This document shows positions 61,603 to 64,000 of a DNA stretch of 64,000 bases, piece after piece. Numbering within the stretch: the stretch's first letter is position 1; every line of letters starts with the position of its first letter. The notes beneath the pieces are model-generated. The model worked only from the letters and a program-made list of their open reading frames with translations. It did no database searches and was not told where the DNA came from. The translations under genes were made by a program, and so were the position numbers. Source of the stretch: Natronoarchaeum rubrum (GTDB taxonomy: Archaea; Halobacteriota; Halobacteria; Halobacteriales; Natronoarchaeaceae); assembly GCF_024494695.1 (NCBI RefSeq), contig NZ_JANHDP010000008.1, positions 62,001 to 126,000 on the forward strand. The letters are read 5' to 3'.

Positions 61603-62442
61603 CTACACTGGACGGGACACCGAGAGTGTTCGTTCGATGTTGTGAACGACGCACTTGATGGCGAGTTCGCGGAACTGTTTCCACCAGCGACGTGACCGCA
61701 CGAATGCACCGTGCTTCTGTTTGATCGTCTCAGTGACTGTCTCGTTCATATTCCGTCGATGGTAGAGGTCGCTATCCAGCCGCGCATTCCATGCCTTGTG
61801 GGGTGACGAGAACGCTCGGTGCTTGATAAGTGGCCGAATGCCGTGATCACGGGTGAGTTGACGGAGGTTCTGGTCGTCGTATCCGTTGTCACCAGTCAAT
61901 ACCCCGATCGAGTCCGCATTCCGTTTCACCACCTGGGGCGCAATCTGCGTGTCGTGTTTTCGTGTCGTCGTCACGTGAATGTCGAGAACGGCATTGGTCG
62001 CCGTATTGACCAGTAGCGTCGTCTTCAGCTGCTGGATGGTGAGGTTCGTTCGCTTCGTGTAGTGTGTTGATGCATGTGCCCGTTCAAACCCGGAGGCATC
62101 GATACCCGCGATACCGTTGACCGGCAAATCTGTGAGTGAGACGTTCAGGAGAACCCGCCAGACAGCCATCTTCAAGCGGTCGAAGGCTTTACAGAGCGTC
62201 GAGGGGGCCGGGATCGACTCCAGATCGAGAGCGTCACGAATGCGAGGCATTTCGATGAGTTCGTCAACGAAGCCACGGTACGTAGCGGTCTTCTTCACTT
62301 TCAGACAGAGCAACACCACGTGTTGGCGGAGCGTGAATCGCTTCCGTGAATAGCGTGTCGAGAACCGAGTTACTGCACGACGAGCCAACACCATCGCACG
62401 TTCGGTGAATTGGAGAAGCTGGGATTTCGGGAGGTCATCCAT
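61603..62442 (-). CDS. IS5 family transposase
   Basis: 279 residues, apparently complete. The DDE domain is recognisable: GIAGIDASGFERAHASTHY (first Asp), VLTGDNGYDDQNLRQL (second Asp), and RRNMNETVTETIKQKHGAFV (the Y-R-N-x-x-E region with the final Glu). The end VHNIERTLSV is shared by many haloarchaeal IS5-type transposases. No frameshift is visible, so it may be active. It lies 38 bases inside the right 12-base inverted repeat. Confidence 0.9.
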   Translation of the reverse strand: MDDLPKSQLLQFTERAMVLARRAVTRFSTRYSRKRFTLRQHVVLLCLKVKKTATYRGFVDELIEMPRIRDALDLESIPAPSTLCKAFDRLKMAVWRVLLNVSLTDLPVNGIAGIDASGFERAHASTHYTKRTNLTIQQLKTTLLVNTATNAVLDIHVTTTRKHDTQIAPQVVKRNADSIGVLTGDNGYDDQNLRQLTRDHGIRPLIKHRAFSSPHKAWNARLDSDLYHRRNMNETVTETIKQKHGAFVRSRRWWKQFRELAIKCVVHNIERTLSVSRPV

Positions 62443-62559
62443 TATCCCTTACGCTACTCACTCGTTATGATTCTCAGTAAGGGTTTCAACAAGGCCGAAA
62501 CAGAATAAGAGCGCTGAAACCGGCGGCCGGGACGGCGTCGACCGCAGGCCGACGACCCC

Positions 62560-63717
62560 TTACAGCTCGCCGAGCTTCCGGAGCAGCTGGCCGCGGTGTT
62601 CCTCGTCGCTGATCATCCCCTTCCGTTCGAGGACGTTACGCTCCAGCTTGTCGAGCGCGACGTGGAACGCGTTGTCGGCGCCGTACCCTTCGCCCGAGCC
62701 GGCCATCTGGCCCTTGTTGGTCCGCATCCGGATCTGGGCCTGGATCAGCGGCGTCCCGCGGAGTTTCTCCTTGTGCTTGTGGAACCGCACGTGGACGTGT
62801 TGGACCTGCATCTTCCGGTACTTGTCCGCGACCTGCGTGATGGCGTCGCGCACGTCCTGCCGGCTGATCGTGTCCAGCAGCCGGATGTTGGTAATCTGGA
62901 CGTCCATCGTCTCCTCTTCGGTGTACGACAGCGCCCGGAGCACGTCGGTCTTCGTGAGGACGCCCGTGACGGTCCTGTCGTCGCCCTCCGGCGTCACGAC
63001 GAGGCCGCCGTAGTCGTCGTCGAGCATCTGCCGGACGGCCTCCTGAACCGTCGCGTCGAGGGTCGTCGTTCCGACGGGGCTGGACATCGCGTCGTAGACG
63101 GGGACGTCCATGATCTTGCTCGCGTCCCCCGATCGGTCGCCGGTCGTCTGGCGCTGGCTCTTGCGGACGGCGATCTCGCTGATGTCGTGGGTCGTGACGA
63201 CACCAGAGAGGTAGCCGTTCTCGTTGACCACCGGTAGCCGGGAGACGCCGTGCTCTCGGAGCCGATTGATCGCTTTGCCGATGCCGTCGTCCTCGCTGAC
63301 CGTGATCACCGAGTCGGTGTAGATCTGCTCGACGGTCAGCGCGTCGAGGTTCTCGATCACCGAGTCGAGGATGGCGTCGGCCGTGATGATGCCCCACAGC
63401 GTTCCGTCCTCGAACACCGGAGCGACCTTCGTGCCGCCCTCCACGAGCTTGCGAGCGACGTCGCGGATGTTCTCGGTCCGCTGGATCTTGGGAGCCGGAT
63501 CGTTCCGGCTCGGCTTGATGTGGGACCCGACCTTCGCGTCGTCCTCGACGTGGGACTGGAGCAAGTCGCGCTCGCCGACCACGCCCGCGTACTCGCCGTC
63601 GCGGGTGACGATGATCCCTTTCGGGTTCTCCTCGTCGAACAGCGAACGCACCTTGCCCAGTCTCGTCTCGACATCAACTTCGGCGAACTGCTGTGACGCG
63701 ATGTCAGAAATGTCCAT
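62560..63717 (-). CDS. Four-CBS-domain protein with ribosome-hibernation-factor-like C-terminus
   Basis: 385 residues. Four CBS motifs occupy about 1-275: GIIVTRDGEYAGVVGERDLL, VAPVFEDGTLWGIITADAIL, VSRLPVVNENGYLSGVVTTH, and LVVTPEGDDRTVTGVLTKTD. The last 105 residues read like the S30AE/RaiA/HPF fold: VQITNIRLLDTISRQDV, HVHVRFHKHKEKLRG, AQIRMRTNKGQM, then ADNAFHVALDKLERNVLERK, close to RaiA's conserved DKLERQ helix. An adenine-nucleotide sensor joined to a ribosome-binding module suggests energy-controlled ribosome silencing. The ATG at 63717 is chosen over GTG at 63726. Confidence 0.8.
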   Translation of the reverse strand: MDISDIASQQFAEVDVETRLGKVRSLFDEENPKGIIVTRDGEYAGVVGERDLLQSHVEDDAKVGSHIKPSRNDPAPKIQRTENIRDVARKLVEGGTKVAPVFEDGTLWGIITADAILDSVIENLDALTVEQIYTDSVITVSEDDGIGKAINRLREHGVSRLPVVNENGYLSGVVTTHDISEIAVRKSQRQTTGDRSGDASKIMDVPVYDAMSSPVGTTTLDATVQEAVRQMLDDDYGGLVVTPEGDDRTVTGVLTKTDVLRALSYTEEETMDVQITNIRLLDTISRQDVRDAITQVADKYRKMQVQHVHVRFHKHKEKLRGTPLIQAQIRMRTNKGQMAGSGEGYGADNAFHVALDKLERNVLERKGMISDEEHRGQLLRKLGEL

Positions 63718-63899
63718 GGTGCTCACAGTGGGTGTACTCCGCGGACACTATTTAAGCTACCGACCATTGTTAACACGTGAAAATAGGTATCAGAGTTGAG
63801 AATCGGGCGCGCGAAGCCATCGCTCGAAACGACATCTGCGAACCACAAAAGAGCCGGCCAGGTGTCTAACCCCGAACGAGTGCGATCAGTCAGCGCCGC

Positions 63900-64000
63900 T
63901 CAGACGCCGCGACCCTGCAGCTTTTCTTCTTCGGGAAGGTCGGCGTTGGCGTCGCCGCGCATCCCCGAGCCGATGTCCTTGCTGATCTCGGCGAGCGCGT
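63900..64000 (-). CDS. 3' end of an unidentified gene (partial)
   Basis: The last 32 residues of a protein run in from the right edge, ending DIGSGMRGDANADLPEEE and KLQGRGV before a TGA. Codon use is typical haloarchaeal. I cannot place the family from this fragment. Confidence 0.5.
   Translation of the reverse strand, partial: ALAEISKDIGSGMRGDANADLPEEEKLQGRGV

Larger units (their letters stand above)
60649..62491. mobile_element. Probable transposable unit: IS5-type transposase with two passenger genes
   Basis: TGTTGAAACCCT at 60649-60660 is exactly inverted as AGGGTTTCAACA at 62480-62491. Between them lie a DUF7344-like gene, a HalOD1 gene and an IS5-type transposase, all with visibly lower third-position GC than the flanking genes. 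A normal one-gene haloarchaeal IS5 element is about 1 kb, so an alternative is an IS confined to about 61550-62491. Target-site duplications could not be fixed by eye. Confidence 0.5.

Overview
The window is chromosomal DNA of a halophilic archaeon (class Halobacteria). The evidence is very high GC with strong GC third-position bias, acidic proteomes, leaderless or short-leader TATA-type promoters, twin-arginine signal peptides on most secreted proteins, split RNA polymerase genes (rpoB''/rpoB' and rpoA'/rpoA''), aEF-2/aEF-1alpha, HerA/NurA, RadB, HalOD1 and bacterio-opsin-activator-type regulators. The genus cannot be fixed from sequence alone. No rRNA or CRISPR array is present. There are four tRNA genes: Ile-GAT, two identical Asp-GTC, and Ala-CGC.

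Layout. 0-3 kb: end of a winged-helix gene, a 750-bp non-coding block of short palindromes, fxsA, tRNA-Ile, and a truncated membrane protein with two tandem repeat domains that runs antisense into the tRNA. 3-15.9 kb: a cluster of sugar-nucleotide, glycosyltransferase and flippase genes interleaved with a ferric-iron binding protein, an iron permease, a GMC sugar oxidoreductase with its Tat-exported small subunit, and a small sequon-packed lipoprotein. Five copies of a DtxR/Idr-type palindrome (TTTAGGTNNRCCTAAA) sit directly in front of transcription units here, so this is very probably one iron-responsive regulon. It is my main candidate for an undescribed system. 16-30 kb: housekeeping and conserved haloarchaeal genes (siroheme decarboxylase, TrpD2-like enzyme, UspA, HerA and NurA with a disordered Arg/Gly/Gln-rich protein between them, LMW phosphatase/ArsC, GpmI, eIF1-like SUI1). 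30.2-32.4 kb: two tRNA-Asp copies inside a patchwork of duplicated tRNA-derived blocks.

32.6-50.5 kb: the transcription/translation backbone (rpoH, B'', B', A', A'', nusA-like, rps12, rps7, aEF-2, aEF-1alpha, rps10), interrupted by a minus-strand HEFAH protein, a CBS-less IMPDH/GMPR, and an ACT protein plus homoserine dehydrogenase. 50.5-60.6 kb: rhomboid protease, tRNA-Ala, an AT-richer gene-free stretch, a Vms1-like release factor, an Nramp-related/TauE pair, a CDF transporter, a RuvC-fold-like protein next to RadB, and regulators. 60.6-62.5 kb: a probable transposable unit with 12-bp inverted ends carrying a DUF7344-like gene, a HalOD1 gene and an IS5-type transposase. 62.5-64 kb: a four-CBS protein with a ribosome-hibernation-factor-like C-terminus, and the 3' end of an unidentified gene.

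Working model for the iron cluster (inference): under iron limitation an Idr/DtxR-like repressor releases the five promoters. The cell then deploys Fe3+ uptake, an exported flavin sugar-oxidase and polyprenyl-linked glycan synthesis, either remodelling the surface glycan or making an oxidised-sugar chelator. The ABC ATPase, the regulator and an oligosaccharyltransferase are not in this window.
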